Source: Bin5 sp009843665
Lineage (GTDB): Bacteria > Chloroflexota > Anaerolineae > Caldilineales > Caldilineaceae
Reading direction: 5' to 3'
Assembly: GCA_965220285.1 (NCBI GenBank)
Contig: OZ244818.1
Location: 434,001-498,000 of the forward strand
Length of the DNA stretch: 64,000 nt
A program made the translations under genes and the position numbers. Every line of letters starts with the position of its first letter. Position 1 is the stretch's first letter. The notes beneath the pieces were generated by a model that worked only from the letters and a program-made list of their open reading frames with translations, ran no database searches and had not been told where the DNA came from. Of this stretch, positions 40,673-49,659 are shown piece after piece.

Positions 40673-41728
40673 TTACTTTTCACGGTCAGCGAGTGGAAAC
40701 CTGGGTATGACGCCTGGATTGACGAGATTTTCGGCAGGCGGCCAGTATCCGCTCAGAACAGCCGCCGCGTTGGCGATGCCACCGTTTGTGACGTCCTGCA
40801 TTGCCTGTACAGAGATGGCGCCAACGTGGGGGGAGAGAATCACGTTATCGAGCGAGAGCAAAGGGTGATTCGGCGGCCTCTCTTCTTCTACAAAGACATC
40901 GATACCTTCAAAGGTGTCGATTCCTGCACCGGCCAACGTCCCTTCTTTCAGGAGCTCCACCAACGCCTTCTCGTCGACAATGGCCCCCCGCGACGTGTTG
41001 ACGAGGTAAGCGCCCGGTTTCATTTTGCGGAGCATGGTTTCGTCGAGCAAGTGGTACGTCTCATCGGTCAGGGGCAGGTGAAGTGACACATCATCTGACT
41101 CTTCAAGCAGTTCCTCCAAGCCCATCATCTCGACGCCCAGTTCATTTGCAGCTTCCGTGGGTGCGGCCATGTTGCGACGCGTAGCAATTACGCGATAACC
41201 GAAGCCCTTCGCCCTCCTGGCCACTGCGCGGGCTGAGTTGCCGAAGCCGACCAGACCGAGAACGCGGCCGTCAAGGCGCTGATTGGTGGAGGCCTGGCGG
41301 CGCGCTTTATTCCAGGCTCCGGCCGCCATCGCTTCAGACATCTGCGGCAGTTTGCGATGCAAGGCCAGCAGCAGCGCCATCGTATGGTCGGCCTGTTCTT
41401 CAACGCAGAAGGTGGGGACGTTGGTAACGAGGATGCCTTTGCGGGTGGCGGCGGCGACGTCGATCTTGTCAGTCCCGGAACCGAGTCGGGAGATCACGCG
41501 GCAGCGGCTCAGGCTTTCGATTACGCCCTCGGGCAACGCGGTGGACACGACAAAGATGGCGTCATAGTCAGCAACGCGGGGAATAATCGTTGAGGGGGTA
41601 TTGGCTTCCACTTCGAAGGGGTGTAGGTGATGCTCATGGAAGCGATCCCTTTCGTACCGGGACATTTGCGAAAGGACGGCGTTGAGACGCACTACGCGGA
41701 ATTCTTCCAGGTGACTCCAGTCGGACAT
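40673..41728 (-). CDS. D-2-hydroxyacid dehydrogenase (phosphoglycerate-dehydrogenase-like)
   Basis: This 351-residue NAD-dependent dehydrogenase of the D-isomer family reduces or oxidises a 2-keto/2-hydroxy acid pair. The nucleotide fold has GLVGFGNSARAVARRAKGF near 157-175, where the usual GxGxxG ends in S-A. Catalytic arginine is in NTSRGA near 240-245, and the glutamate and histidine near 265-310 include SPHVGA. ATG 41728 is chosen because GGGAGGG lies upstream; the frame is open to 41878. It is divergent from the importer-2 operon across a 473-bp control region that carries a LacI-type operator, so common regulation is possible. Substrate unknown. Confidence 0.85.
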   Translation of the reverse strand: MSDWSHLEEFRVVRLNAVLSQMSRYERDRFHEHHLHPFEVEANTPSTIIPRVADYDAIFVVSTALPEGVIESLSRCRVISRLGSGTDKIDVAAATRKGILVTNVPTFCVEEQADHTMALLLALHRKLPQMSEAMAAGAWNKARRQASTNQRLDGRVLGLVGFGNSARAVARRAKGFGYRVIATRRNMAAPTEAANELGVEMMGLEELLEESDDVSLHLPLTDETYHLLDETMLRKMKPGAYLVNTSRGAIVDEKALVELLKEGTLAGAGIDTFEGIDVFVEEERPPNHPLLSLDNVILSPHVGAISVQAMQDVTNGGIANAAAVLSGYWPPAENLVNPGVIPRFPLADREK

Positions 41729-41860
41729 GGGCTCAACCCTCCCTGTAAAACCCTCAGAAGTGCAGGATTCCACGCTGATGTGATGCCTGGCGAACTGCCG
41801 CGTGAGAGTTGGTCCGGCTGGGTTCGCACAGCCGTGGCTGAGCGCTTTCTGAGTCACAAA

Positions 41861-41878
41861 AAACGGTTGCACAACCAC
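41861..41878. promoter_or_regulatory. LacI-type operator candidate overlapping a promoter
   Basis: AAACGGTTGCA (41861-41871) matches the LacI-family half-consensus AANCGNTTNCA at all fixed positions, and GGTTG-CA-CAACC (41865-41876) adds a perfect 5-bp inverted repeat. It covers the -35 box of the adjacent promoter. No regulator gene is in the window. Confidence 0.5.
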
Positions 41879-41895
41879 GGGGCCTATGCTACGAT
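41867..41895 (+). promoter_or_regulatory. Candidate promoter for the importer-2 catabolic operon
   Basis: TTGCAC (41867-41872) and TACGAT (41890-41895) are separated by 17 bp. It is about 300 bp upstream of the binding-protein gene and overlaps the LacI-type site, a typical repressible arrangement. Confidence 0.5.
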
Positions 41896-42201
41896 TTCGA
41901 TCATATTCAGTATACTGTTGCCAGATTTAGCCTGTCAATTCTTTTGGCCGTTTTTACCCTCCATCCCAGTAAGGTCATTACGCGTTACGTGACTTATGTC
42001 TGGGTGAACGGCACCCAATGACCAGAACCGTGTCCATTTCACAGAGCGTCTGGTTACTCAGGTCTGACCGAAACAGTACGCCCGGTCGGCGTTCTGCGGT
42101 GGCTCTGAGGTAACCCATCGCCTATATTGCTGCCCGTTTTGTCTGATGTATCCATCGTGAATTCAGCAGGTCACTTCAGAACCAAGCGAGGAGAGGAGAC
42201 G

Positions 42202-43593
42202 ATGAACCAAAGACGTATCAGTAGACGCTCGTTCTTGCGGCTCAGCGGTGTCGCCATCGTTGGCGGTGCGCTGGCCGCCTGCGCTCCCGCCGCGCCCGCC
42301 CAACAGGGTATGGGTGACGGGTCTGCCTCGGCGGAGCAACCAGCTGGCATAGAGGGCAGGACTTACACTTTCTGGGGCCTGCAATATGACCCCCACGTAG
42401 AGCGGTACCACATGCTCGCTGACGCCTTTGAAGAGAAGACCGGCGCGCAGGCCGTAATCGAGCCGCAGGGCTGGCCGTTGGAGACTAAAGTCATCTCCGC
42501 CATGGCCGCGGGCACGGTGCCCGACGTCACCTGCATCATGGGCAAGCAACTTGTGCCATTGCTTGAACAGGGGGCGCTGATACCGATGGCGGAGGCTGTG
42601 TTCGAGCCGGCCGGCATCGATCCTGACACATTCTTCAACCCAGGCGCGATCGGCGCGTTTTTCTATGATGGGCACCATTGGGGCATTCCGGTCGAGGATA
42701 ACAATGTAGGGCAAGCGGTTGGCGTTCGCACGGATTGGGTCGCGGAAGCCGGTGACGAGGCTGGGGCCATTTGGAGCAAGGGCCAGGAACTGGGTTGGTT
42801 CGACAGCTTCGAGTCGGTGTGGCAACTGGCCGAAATGTTGCAGCAGACGGACGACGACGGCAATGTCACGGTCTGGGGCATGAACAGCCAGGGTTGGGAC
42901 AACCGCACCTGGATGGGTATCATGCGCGACCTGGGACAGCACTGGTGGGATCCCGACAACCAGGAGTTCTTCCTCAACAGCGAGGAGGCCATGGAGGCAC
43001 TGCGGCTCTATGTCGACGTTCCGATTTTCGAGCGTGGTATCGAGACACATCTGGATATGCATCACATGAACGCGCTTCTCGCAGGGCGAGTCGCTATCGG
43101 TGTGGGCAACAATGCTATGGCCGGTGAAGCCGCCAAGATCGACGTACAGGTCGAGTCGGTGGCAAGGCCTCCAACAACCCCGGGACAGGATCCGCTCTTC
43201 GTCGGCGAAGGCGGCTGGGGTTTCGAAGTCCCCAAACAGGCTGAGAACCAGGACGTTGGCACCGCGTTCCTGCAGTTCATGTGTACTTACGACGCACAGT
43301 ACATCTTCGCCGGTATCTATGGCGGCACTATGCCGGCGGCTGTAGAGGTCATGTACTCCGATATCTACCAAGGTGACGATCCGGTCAAGAGCAGCGTGCG
43401 CCGCGACGTTCTGGTGCTGCCCAATACTGTCTACTATGGTTGGGGATTCGGCATCCCTTCGGAGATGGAGCGGATTACTTCCACGGCGATCACCCAAGTC
43501 CGTACGGGTGAGTTGCAGATCGCCGAGGCGTGTGAACAGATGCAGGTTGAGATGGTGCAACATCACGCGCAGTGGCTGGAAGCGCAGTCTTAA
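42202..43593 (+). CDS. Extracellular solute-binding lipoprotein, importer 2 (Tat signal)
   Basis: This 463-residue substrate-capture protein heads the ten-gene catabolic cassette. The twin-arginine motif SRRSFLRLSG (7-16) is followed by a hydrophobic stretch and lipobox ALAAC with cysteine 27, so it is probably exported folded by Tat and lipidated. The ATG at 42202 follows GAGGAGAGGAGA; the frame is open upstream to 42127 but lacks a site there. The body is a family-1 sugar-binding fold (YTFWGLQYDPHVERYHMLADAF near 51-72). The ligand is unknown; co-encoded dehydratase and dehydrogenases suggest a sugar acid or glycoside. A long stem-loop follows the gene. Confidence 0.9.
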   Translation: MNQRRISRRSFLRLSGVAIVGGALAACAPAAPAQQGMGDGSASAEQPAGIEGRTYTFWGLQYDPHVERYHMLADAFEEKTGAQAVIEPQGWPLETKVISAMAAGTVPDVTCIMGKQLVPLLEQGALIPMAEAVFEPAGIDPDTFFNPGAIGAFFYDGHHWGIPVEDNNVGQAVGVRTDWVAEAGDEAGAIWSKGQELGWFDSFESVWQLAEMLQQTDDDGNVTVWGMNSQGWDNRTWMGIMRDLGQHWWDPDNQEFFLNSEEAMEALRLYVDVPIFERGIETHLDMHHMNALLAGRVAIGVGNNAMAGEAAKIDVQVESVARPPTTPGQDPLFVGEGGWGFEVPKQAENQDVGTAFLQFMCTYDAQYIFAGIYGGTMPAAVEVMYSDIYQGDDPVKSSVRRDVLVLPNTVYYGWGFGIPSEMERITSTAITQVRTGELQIAEACEQMQVEMVQHHAQWLEAQS

Positions 43594-43618
43594 GCGCCAA
43601 TTGAACAGCGGACAACGT

Positions 43619-43664
43619 CGAGCAGGTTTCCACGGGGATTCGGGAACCTGCTCGTCCCTTTTGG
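43619..43664 (+). terminator. Intercistronic stem-loop after binding-protein gene 2
   Basis: CGAGCAGGTTTCC (43619-43631) and GGGAACCTGCTCG (43642-43654) form a 13-bp stem with one G-U pair and a 10-nt loop, followed by TCCCTTTT. Being inside the operon, it probably acts as a partial terminator or mRNA-protecting structure that lowers permease expression. Confidence 0.75.
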
Positions 43665-43719
43665 ATAATCGAATGGAGAGGCTTTGTCCGGTGACGCCAG
43701 CACAGAGGGAGTCCGAGTC

Positions 43720-44643
43720 ATGGTGAGACAGCCTGGCGATCGCCTTACGGCCACGCGCCGGATTTTGCGTAAGCCCCAATTCTGGTTCGGTCTGGCCGTG
43801 CTGGCCCCGCTTATCGTCTGGTACGTCTGGTTCGCGTTCTCGCCGATCGTGCGGGCCTTTTGGATGGCGGTGGTCGAATACCAGATTCTTCGGCCCGAAG
43901 AGAGTCCATTCGTCGGCCTTCAGCACTTTCGGATGCTGTTCGAATACAAACTTTTCTGGGTTTCGATACGCAACACGCTCATCTATGCGGCAGTCTTCTA
44001 TGCCGGCATGGTGCCACTGGCCCTTTTCGTCTCCGCTTGCCTGACTTCGGTGGCTCGCGGGCGCAATTTCTACCAGTTCGTGATCTTTCTGCCCGTGGTC
44101 GTATCCCTGGTGGCGATTTCACTACTGTTCAAGATGCTTATGAACCCCCAACTCGGCCAAATCAACCAGTTCCTGAAAGCTCTGGGTATCCCGCCAAGCC
44201 AGTTTCTCACCAGCCACGAGTCTGCGCTCTACTCGGTGATTGGCGTGGACATCTGGAAGGCGCTTGGATTCTACGTTGTCATCCTGACTGCAGGCATGTT
44301 GAACATTCCTGAAGAGATGTATGACGCGGCCAAGGTGGACGGGGCAGGCATCTGGCAACGCTTTTGGCGCGTGACGCTACCTCTGTTGGGCCACACGCTG
44401 ACGTTGGTCAGTGTGTTGATTGTGATGCACGGGTTGCAGGTCTTCACACAGGTTGTGGTCATGCCCTCGCAACCGGGCGGGCCAGGCAACGCCACATACG
44501 TGCTGAACCTGTTAGTGTATAACGAAGCTTTCACCAATCTTCGCTTCGGCTTCGCCACTGCGACCGCCTTTACTCTTTTCTTGTTCGTCTTCCTGATCAC
44601 TGTAGTTCAACTCCGGCTGCTGCGACCAAGTTGGAGCTATTGA
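43720..44643 (+). CDS. Sugar ABC transporter permease (MalF-type), importer 2
   Basis: This inner-membrane permease has 307 residues and six helices. ATG 43720 is preferred over TTG 43684, since GAGGGAG is 8 bp upstream. The first helix LAVLAPLIVWYVWFAFSPIV follows a short basic segment, and the ATPase-contact EAA loop EEMYDAAKVDGAGIWQRFWRV lies near 212-232. The C-terminal region (LQLRLLRPSW) is normal. It has 126 bp to the binding-protein gene, containing the stem-loop, and 33 bp to the next permease. Size is ordinary, in contrast with the importer-1 permease. Confidence 0.92.
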   Translation: MVRQPGDRLTATRRILRKPQFWFGLAVLAPLIVWYVWFAFSPIVRAFWMAVVEYQILRPEESPFVGLQHFRMLFEYKLFWVSIRNTLIYAAVFYAGMVPLALFVSACLTSVARGRNFYQFVIFLPVVVSLVAISLLFKMLMNPQLGQINQFLKALGIPPSQFLTSHESALYSVIGVDIWKALGFYVVILTAGMLNIPEEMYDAAKVDGAGIWQRFWRVTLPLLGHTLTLVSVLIVMHGLQVFTQVVVMPSQPGGPGNATYVLNLLVYNEAFTNLRFGFATATAFTLFLFVFLITVVQLRLLRPSWSY

Positions 44644-44676
44644 ACTATTGACGGTCGACGGAAGCAGGAACACCCA

Positions 44677-45543
44677 ATGCAAAGCAAAGACTCAGCCACA
44701 ACCTCCAGTTACCAGAGGGCAGCCCTGCTTGAGCAAGTTCGCGTCGCGGTTGTCCATGCGATTTTGCTGTGCATTGTCTTCATATCTGTCATGCCGTTTG
44801 TGTGGATGTTCTTCGGCTCATTCAAATCGTATGTCGAACTCACCGCCGGTGAGAGCCTATTGCCACAGGACTGGACCGTGGACAACTACCGCGCCATTAT
44901 CTTTCGCGCGAACTTCCCACAGGCGTTTTGGAACAGTTCATTGGTGTCGCTGATTGTGACACTGTCCGTCCTCTTCACCTCAACGGCAGCGGCTTATGTA
45001 TTTGCCAAGTACCGCTTCTGGGGCAAAGAGCAACTCTTCGTCGTGGTCCTCTCAACGATGATGGTTCCATTCGCTGTAGTCCTTGTGCCTCTCTACGTGA
45101 CGATTGCCGATATCGGGTTGTCCAACAAGTTGGGAGGAGTCATCGTGCCGGTGCTCTTCTCCACCTTTGGCATCTTTCTGATGCGCCAGTTCCTGGAGGG
45201 GATCCCCTCCGATCTAATCGACGCCGGCCGCATTGACGGCGCTTCAGAATGGTGGATCTTTAGCCGCATCATCATTCCACTCTCCTCCGCGCCGATGGCG
45301 GCTCTAGCCGTATTCACCTTTCTTTTTAACTGGGACAATTTCCTTTGGCCGTTGGTCGTGTTGACAAGCCCGCAAACGAAGACTTTGCCTCTGGTGTTGG
45401 CGGGGCTGCGCAGCCTTTATTGGGAACGCTATGACATGTGGGCGGCCGGATCCATGCTGACCGTGGCTCCCGTTATGCTGCTCTATGCTGTGGCGCAGAA
45501 ACAGTTTATCCGTGGAATTACCATGACTGGGTTGAAGGCGTAG
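44677..45543 (+). CDS. Sugar ABC transporter permease (MalG-type), importer 2
   Basis: This 288-residue six-helix permease partners the MalF-type protein. Typical features are the opening helix VVHAILLCIVFISVMPFVWMF, the YVFAKYRFWGKEQLFV block near 108-123, the EAA loop IPSDLIDAGRIDGASEWWIFSRI near 184-206 and the family ending KQFIRGITMTGLKA. In the EAA loop the second acidic residue appears as D-L-I-D-A. It is 9 bp from the dehydratase gene, so transport and catabolism are on one transcript. Confidence 0.92.
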   Translation: MQSKDSATTSSYQRAALLEQVRVAVVHAILLCIVFISVMPFVWMFFGSFKSYVELTAGESLLPQDWTVDNYRAIIFRANFPQAFWNSSLVSLIVTLSVLFTSTAAAYVFAKYRFWGKEQLFVVVLSTMMVPFAVVLVPLYVTIADIGLSNKLGGVIVPVLFSTFGIFLMRQFLEGIPSDLIDAGRIDGASEWWIFSRIIIPLSSAPMAALAVFTFLFNWDNFLWPLVVLTSPQTKTLPLVLAGLRSLYWERYDMWAAGSMLTVAPVMLLYAVAQKQFIRGITMTGLKA

Positions 45544-45552
45544 GAGGGAGAG

Positions 45553-46767
45553 TTGAAGGTTCAGAAACTTGAGACGATTTGGTTCGAAGAGCAGTTCAAT
45601 ACCCTCTGGCTGCGGGTCCACACCGATGAGGGACTGATCGGGCTCGGGGAAACCTACTACGTTCCCCGCGCAGTTGCGGCAGTTATCCATGATGTTTTCG
45701 CTAACTTGCTGGTTGGGCGCTCGGTGTTCGACATAGAAAACCATTGGAACAACATGTTTGCCACGGTGAACTTTTTCGGGTTCGCGGGCGCGGAGACGCG
45801 CGCCATATCGACGGTTGACGTGGCGTTGTGGGATCTGCTGGGACAGTATACCGGCCAACCGATATACAACCTGCTGGGCGGACGAAACCGAGAGCGCATT
45901 CCTATCTACAACACGTGTGTCAGCCACGGTCCTTACATGGACTACCACGCGTGGATGGAAGGGCGGGCAGGCGAGCTGGCGCAGGAGTTGCTGGCTTCGG
46001 GCATCCGGGCGATGAAGATCTGGCCATGGGACCAGTTCGGCGTTTCACTGGGCGGTCCTGTCGGACAGCGCGCCGGGGTCGGAGCGGTGGGGCCTGTAGG
46101 CCACTACCTGGATCCGGATGATCTGAGGCGAGGCCTTGAACCTGTCCAACAGATTCGGGCGGCGGTAGGTGACAAGATGCAGATAGCGATTGAAGGGCAT
46201 GCGCGCTGGAACCTGCCTATCGCTATTGATATCGGCCGGGCGCTGGAAGCGTACGACATCATGTGGCTGGAGGAGATCATTCCGCCCGACAACGTCGATT
46301 CCTATGCCCGCCTGGCTGCGGCGACAAAGGTGCCCTTATGTGTAAGCGAGCGTCTTTTCACCCGGTTCGGTTTCCGGCAGGTCGTAGAGAAGAACGCGGC
46401 CCATATCGTGATGCCAGATATGGCTTGGACGGGAGGTCTGACGGAAACGCGCAAGATCGTTGCACTTGCGGACACGTACTACCTGCCCTTTACTACTCAT
46501 GACACGATCGGCCCTGTTGCGTTGTGGTCGGCGGCACATCTGGCTGCGCACGCGCCCAATGCGATGATAATGGAGACGGTCCGGGCCTACACGGAGGGCT
46601 GGTACAACGATGTGATGACTGATCGGCTGGTGATCCGGGAAGGACACATTGAGTTTCCTGACCGGCCCGGTCTGGGAACGGCGCTGCGGCCGGAGGTGCT
46701 GGCTCGTAGTGATGTCCATGTTGAGGTCAGCGACGCGTCCAGTCTTAAGGATGTTTCGACGGGATAG
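45553..46767 (+). CDS. Enolase-superfamily sugar-acid dehydratase (mandelate racemase subgroup)
   Basis: This 404-residue enzyme probably dehydrates an imported aldonate to a 2-keto-3-deoxy acid. Active-site candidates are K155 (AMKIWPWD), E214 and H216 (IEGHARWN), E240/E241 (WLEEIIPP), E266 (SERLFTRFG), D289 and H316 (TTHDTIGP). A glycine-rich loop at about 164-185 (GVSLGGPVGQR...GAVGPVGH) follows the catalytic lysine and is not seen in the other three superfamily members here. TTG 45553 is the start, with GGAGGGAG 3-10 bp upstream and the previous stop 9 bp away. The substrate is not identified. Confidence 0.87.
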   Translation: MKVQKLETIWFEEQFNTLWLRVHTDEGLIGLGETYYVPRAVAAVIHDVFANLLVGRSVFDIENHWNNMFATVNFFGFAGAETRAISTVDVALWDLLGQYTGQPIYNLLGGRNRERIPIYNTCVSHGPYMDYHAWMEGRAGELAQELLASGIRAMKIWPWDQFGVSLGGPVGQRAGVGAVGPVGHYLDPDDLRRGLEPVQQIRAAVGDKMQIAIEGHARWNLPIAIDIGRALEAYDIMWLEEIIPPDNVDSYARLAAATKVPLCVSERLFTRFGFRQVVEKNAAHIVMPDMAWTGGLTETRKIVALADTYYLPFTTHDTIGPVALWSAAHLAAHAPNAMIMETVRAYTEGWYNDVMTDRLVIREGHIEFPDRPGLGTALRPEVLARSDVHVEVSDASSLKDVSTG

Positions 46768-46826
46768 GGTGCGTCTCCCACGAGCATATTCAGTGAGTTT
46801 CCTATTTCATCGAAAGAGTCGAGTCC

Positions 46827-47795
46827 ATGAACGCATGCGTTGTGATTGCTTACCCGGGATTCGGGGATATCGAGATAGAAAAAAAGATCCTTAGGGCCAC
46901 GGGTCTGGAGATTGAGCATGCCGGCAACCTGGACACGGAGGAGGCGAAGCAGGCTGCTCGGAAATGCGATGCCCTGATGGTCACAATCCAACCGGTGCGG
47001 GCAGATCTCATTCAGAGCTTGGAACGATGCCAGCTGATCTGCCGCGTTGGCACGGGACTGGATGCCATCGACATCGGGGCGGCCACGGAACGGGGCATTT
47101 GGGTGACATACGCGCCCGACTATTCGATTGATGAGGTCTCTACGCACGCGATTGCGCTAGTATTGGCACAGGCGCGCGGCCTGCCGGGTCTTCTGGGCGC
47201 GACACGACAAGGGATCTGGAACAGTGAATCGGGCGGCACTCTCTACAGGTTCAGCGACCAGACTCTGGGCATCATTGGTTGCGGCCGGATAGGCCAAGCG
47301 ACAGCGGCTAAGGGTCGCGGTTTGGGGCTGGAGGTCTTGGTCTACGACCCGTACGTGGATGCGGCGGTGATGGAGGCGTTGGGGACGAAGCTCGTCGATC
47401 TGGAGACGGTTCTGCGGAACTCCGACTATATTTCGTTGCATTCGCCGCTTACGGAGGAGACCCGTAACCTGATCAATGCAGAGACGCTGGCGATGATGAA
47501 GCCGACCGCCTACCTTGTGAACGCGGCGCGCGGTGCCCTGGTGGACGAGGACGCGCTGCTGGCAGCAGTTCAGGGCGGGCAGATCGCTGGCGCCGCGCTG
47601 GACGTTTTGAATGTCGAGCCGGTGGCTGCTGACCATCCCTTCCTGAAGGAAGAGCGCATCTTGCTCACGCCGCACGCCGGGTGGTATTCTGAGGAATCCA
47701 AGATTGACGTGCGCGTACAGGGAGCGGAAGAGGTTGTACGCGTTTTGCGCGGCGACAGGCCGCGTGCGCCGGTCAATGAGATCCCAAATGGTTAG
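46827..47795 (+). CDS. D-2-hydroxyacid dehydrogenase, CtBP-like
   Basis: This 322-residue NAD-dependent D-isomer dehydrogenase probably interconverts a 2-keto acid and its 2-hydroxy form in the cassette's pathway. The nucleotide-binding motif GIIGCGRIGQA is near 149-159, the catalytic arginine is in NAARGA near 231-236 and the catalytic histidine in TPHAGWYSEES near 280-290. The HAGWYSE ending is typical of the CtBP branch, in place of the usual HxGG. It sits 59 bp after the dehydratase and 23 bp before the SDR gene. The reducing or oxidising direction cannot be inferred. Confidence 0.87.
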   Translation: MNACVVIAYPGFGDIEIEKKILRATGLEIEHAGNLDTEEAKQAARKCDALMVTIQPVRADLIQSLERCQLICRVGTGLDAIDIGAATERGIWVTYAPDYSIDEVSTHAIALVLAQARGLPGLLGATRQGIWNSESGGTLYRFSDQTLGIIGCGRIGQATAAKGRGLGLEVLVYDPYVDAAVMEALGTKLVDLETVLRNSDYISLHSPLTEETRNLINAETLAMMKPTAYLVNAARGALVDEDALLAAVQGGQIAGAALDVLNVEPVAADHPFLKEERILLTPHAGWYSEESKIDVRVQGAEEVVRVLRGDRPRAPVNEIPNG

Positions 47796-47818
47796 GAGCT
47801 GCAAAGGAGATCGCAGGA

Positions 47819-48634
47819 ATGAACCACCCACTCTTTGATCTGACCGGCCGCGTTGCAATCGTTTCGGGTGCGGCCAGCGGTATGGGCCGCATCACGTCGA
47901 TTGGCTACGCTGAGGCCGGCGCAGATGTAGTTTTGCTCGACATCAACGAGGTTGGCGCACAGGAGACCGGCCACGAAATTGAGAAACTGGGCCGCCGGGC
48001 ACTTCCTGTCAACTGCGATATCTCCGACCCTGATCGGATTCGGGCGATGTTCGAGCAGGTTGACAGCGAATTTGGTCGGGTCGATGTGCTCAGCAACATT
48101 GCGGGAGAAGGTATTCGCACGGACCCGCTGGACCTGACCGAGGACCAGATACAGCAGGTGATGCAGAACCTGGTTGTGGGCCGCTATATTTGCACGCAAG
48201 AGGCGGCCAAACGGATGATGACGAGGGGCCGCGGGAGCATATTCAGCATCGTTTCGATCGCCGGGATCAGCGCACTCGGTCGCGGTCATATTGCTTACAG
48301 CATGGCAATGGGCGCGGTGGGGGCGATGACAAGGGAACTGAGTACGGAGTGGAGCAGCCTGGGCGTGCGCGTCAACGCCATTGTCTGCGCTCAAATCATG
48401 AATCAGGACCTGGAGGTTAGGATCGCGGCTGATCCAGCGCTGGGCGCTTCCTACTTGCGCGGTTTGCCTATCGGGCGGATGGGTCATCCCAACGACATAA
48501 AGGGGCTGGCGATCTTTCTCGCCTCTGATGCTTCGGCTTGGATGACGGGCGCGTTGATTCCCCTGGACGGCGGCAATCTGGCCAAGAATGTGAGCGGGTC
48601 CCATCCGGGGATGCCAGCAGTGGTGCCGGCCTGA
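47819..48634 (+). CDS. SDR-family protein lacking the catalytic lysine
   Basis: This 271-residue short-chain dehydrogenase/reductase-like protein has the cofactor loop SGAASGMGR (16-24), D41 at the end of the second strand (so NAD preferred) and NIAG at 93-96. Serine 146 and tyrosine 160 are present, but the YxxxK motif reads YSMAM: the lysine four residues after the tyrosine is methionine. The usual PG motif after strand 6 is also replaced (NAIVCAQIMNQDLE). The DNA reads TAC AGC ATG GCA ATG without ambiguity. It may use another proton donor, carry out a non-redox step or be a regulatory subunit. It lies between the CtBP-like and E1alpha genes. Confidence 0.82.
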   Translation: MNHPLFDLTGRVAIVSGAASGMGRITSIGYAEAGADVVLLDINEVGAQETGHEIEKLGRRALPVNCDISDPDRIRAMFEQVDSEFGRVDVLSNIAGEGIRTDPLDLTEDQIQQVMQNLVVGRYICTQEAAKRMMTRGRGSIFSIVSIAGISALGRGHIAYSMAMGAVGAMTRELSTEWSSLGVRVNAIVCAQIMNQDLEVRIAADPALGASYLRGLPIGRMGHPNDIKGLAIFLASDASAWMTGALIPLDGGNLAKNVSGSHPGMPAVVPA

Positions 48635-48688
48635 GATTGCGCGGGCCAGATGATGACCGACATACTCGACATAATGGAGGTGGATGGC

Positions 48689-49654
48689 ATGGACCAGTCC
48701 GAGCAACTCCTTTCTCTCTACAGGCAGATGCTCATCATCCGCTATACAGAGGAGCAGCTGGCCCGTTCGCATCAGATGGGTTTGATTCATGGCGCCTGCC
48801 ATACATACGTCGGTGAGGAGGCAATTGCGACCGGCGTATGCGCGCACCTGCGAACTGACGATGCCGTATTCAGCACGCACCGGGGGCACGGTCATGCGCT
48901 GGCGAAGGGAGTCAGTCCGCGCGAAGTCGTTGCCGAGCTCTTTGGGCGTGCGACCGGTTGCTCGCAGGGAAGGGGAGGCAGTATGCACCTCTTCAAGCCG
49001 GAGGTGGGTATGATGGGCACGAGCGGGATTGTCGGCCCTTGTATTCTGCAAGCGACGGGGGCGGGGTACTCGTTCAAACTGCTCAAAACAGACCAGGTCG
49101 GCGTCGCCTTTTTCGGCGATGGTGCGGTGAACAACGGCGCGTTCCACGAGGGACTGAACCTGGCCAGCATCTGGAAGCTGCCGACGCTGTTCATCTGCGA
49201 AAACAACTTGTATGCCACCGAAGTGCCCTTTGCCTATTCCGCAGGCAATCCCCACGTGGGCAACCGGGGACCTGCTTACGGTATGGAGAGCCTCACAGTA
49301 GACGGGAACGATGTGTTGGCCGTCTACGAGGCGGCTGAGGAGGCTGTGCAGCGGGCACGCGGGGGCGAAGGACCGACCTTGATCGAGTGCCGAACCTATC
49401 GCACGCGTGCTCATGCGGAAGGGATGCGAGACGCCGGGTACCGCACACCGGAAGAGGTCGAGGAGTGGAAGGAACGGGACCCGATTACGCGCTACAACGA
49501 GTGGCTTCTGGAAAATGAAGAGGCGGGCACCGAAACGCTGGCTGCTATTGAGGCGGAGGTGAAGGAGATGGTCGTGGACGCGGAGGAGTTCGCCCGCAAC
49601 AGCCCATGGCCAGAGCCGGACACGGTCAGTGAACATGTATTCGACCAGAGGTGA
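48689..49654 (+). CDS. TPP-dependent 2-oxoacid (acetoin-type) dehydrogenase E1 component, alpha subunit
   Basis: The E1alpha subunit binds thiamine diphosphate with the beta subunit and decarboxylates or cleaves the 2-oxo substrate. The 321-residue product has HRGHGH near 64-69 and the TPP/Mg motif GDGAVNN at 143-149 followed by CENN near 187-190. Length and motifs are closest to AcoA/PdhA of acetoin and branched-chain complexes. ATG 48689 is chosen because GGAGG lies 8 bp upstream; in-frame ATGs at 48650 and 48674 are possible. It is followed by E1beta with 5 bp. A central metabolic PDH is unlikely given the location inside a sugar-import operon. Confidence 0.9.
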   Translation: MDQSEQLLSLYRQMLIIRYTEEQLARSHQMGLIHGACHTYVGEEAIATGVCAHLRTDDAVFSTHRGHGHALAKGVSPREVVAELFGRATGCSQGRGGSMHLFKPEVGMMGTSGIVGPCILQATGAGYSFKLLKTDQVGVAFFGDGAVNNGAFHEGLNLASIWKLPTLFICENNLYATEVPFAYSAGNPHVGNRGPAYGMESLTVDGNDVLAVYEAAEEAVQRARGGEGPTLIECRTYRTRAHAEGMRDAGYRTPEEVEEWKERDPITRYNEWLLENEEAGTETLAAIEAEVKEMVVDAEEFARNSPWPEPDTVSEHVFDQR

Positions 49655-49659
49655 AGGCC

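Larger units (their letters stand above)
41729..42201. other. Control region of the importer-2 operon
   Basis: This 473-bp divergent gap contains a LacI-type operator overlapping a good promoter (41861-41895), described separately. The 300 bp between that promoter and the binding-protein gene form a long leader in which I see no small gene or riboswitch. Confidence 0.5.

Noticed and set aside
42163..43926. 587-codon open frame on the minus strand opposite binding-protein gene 2
   Set aside because: It is antisense to a clear Tat-lipoprotein and permease gene, has no family match or ribosome site, and results from high GC and codon bias.
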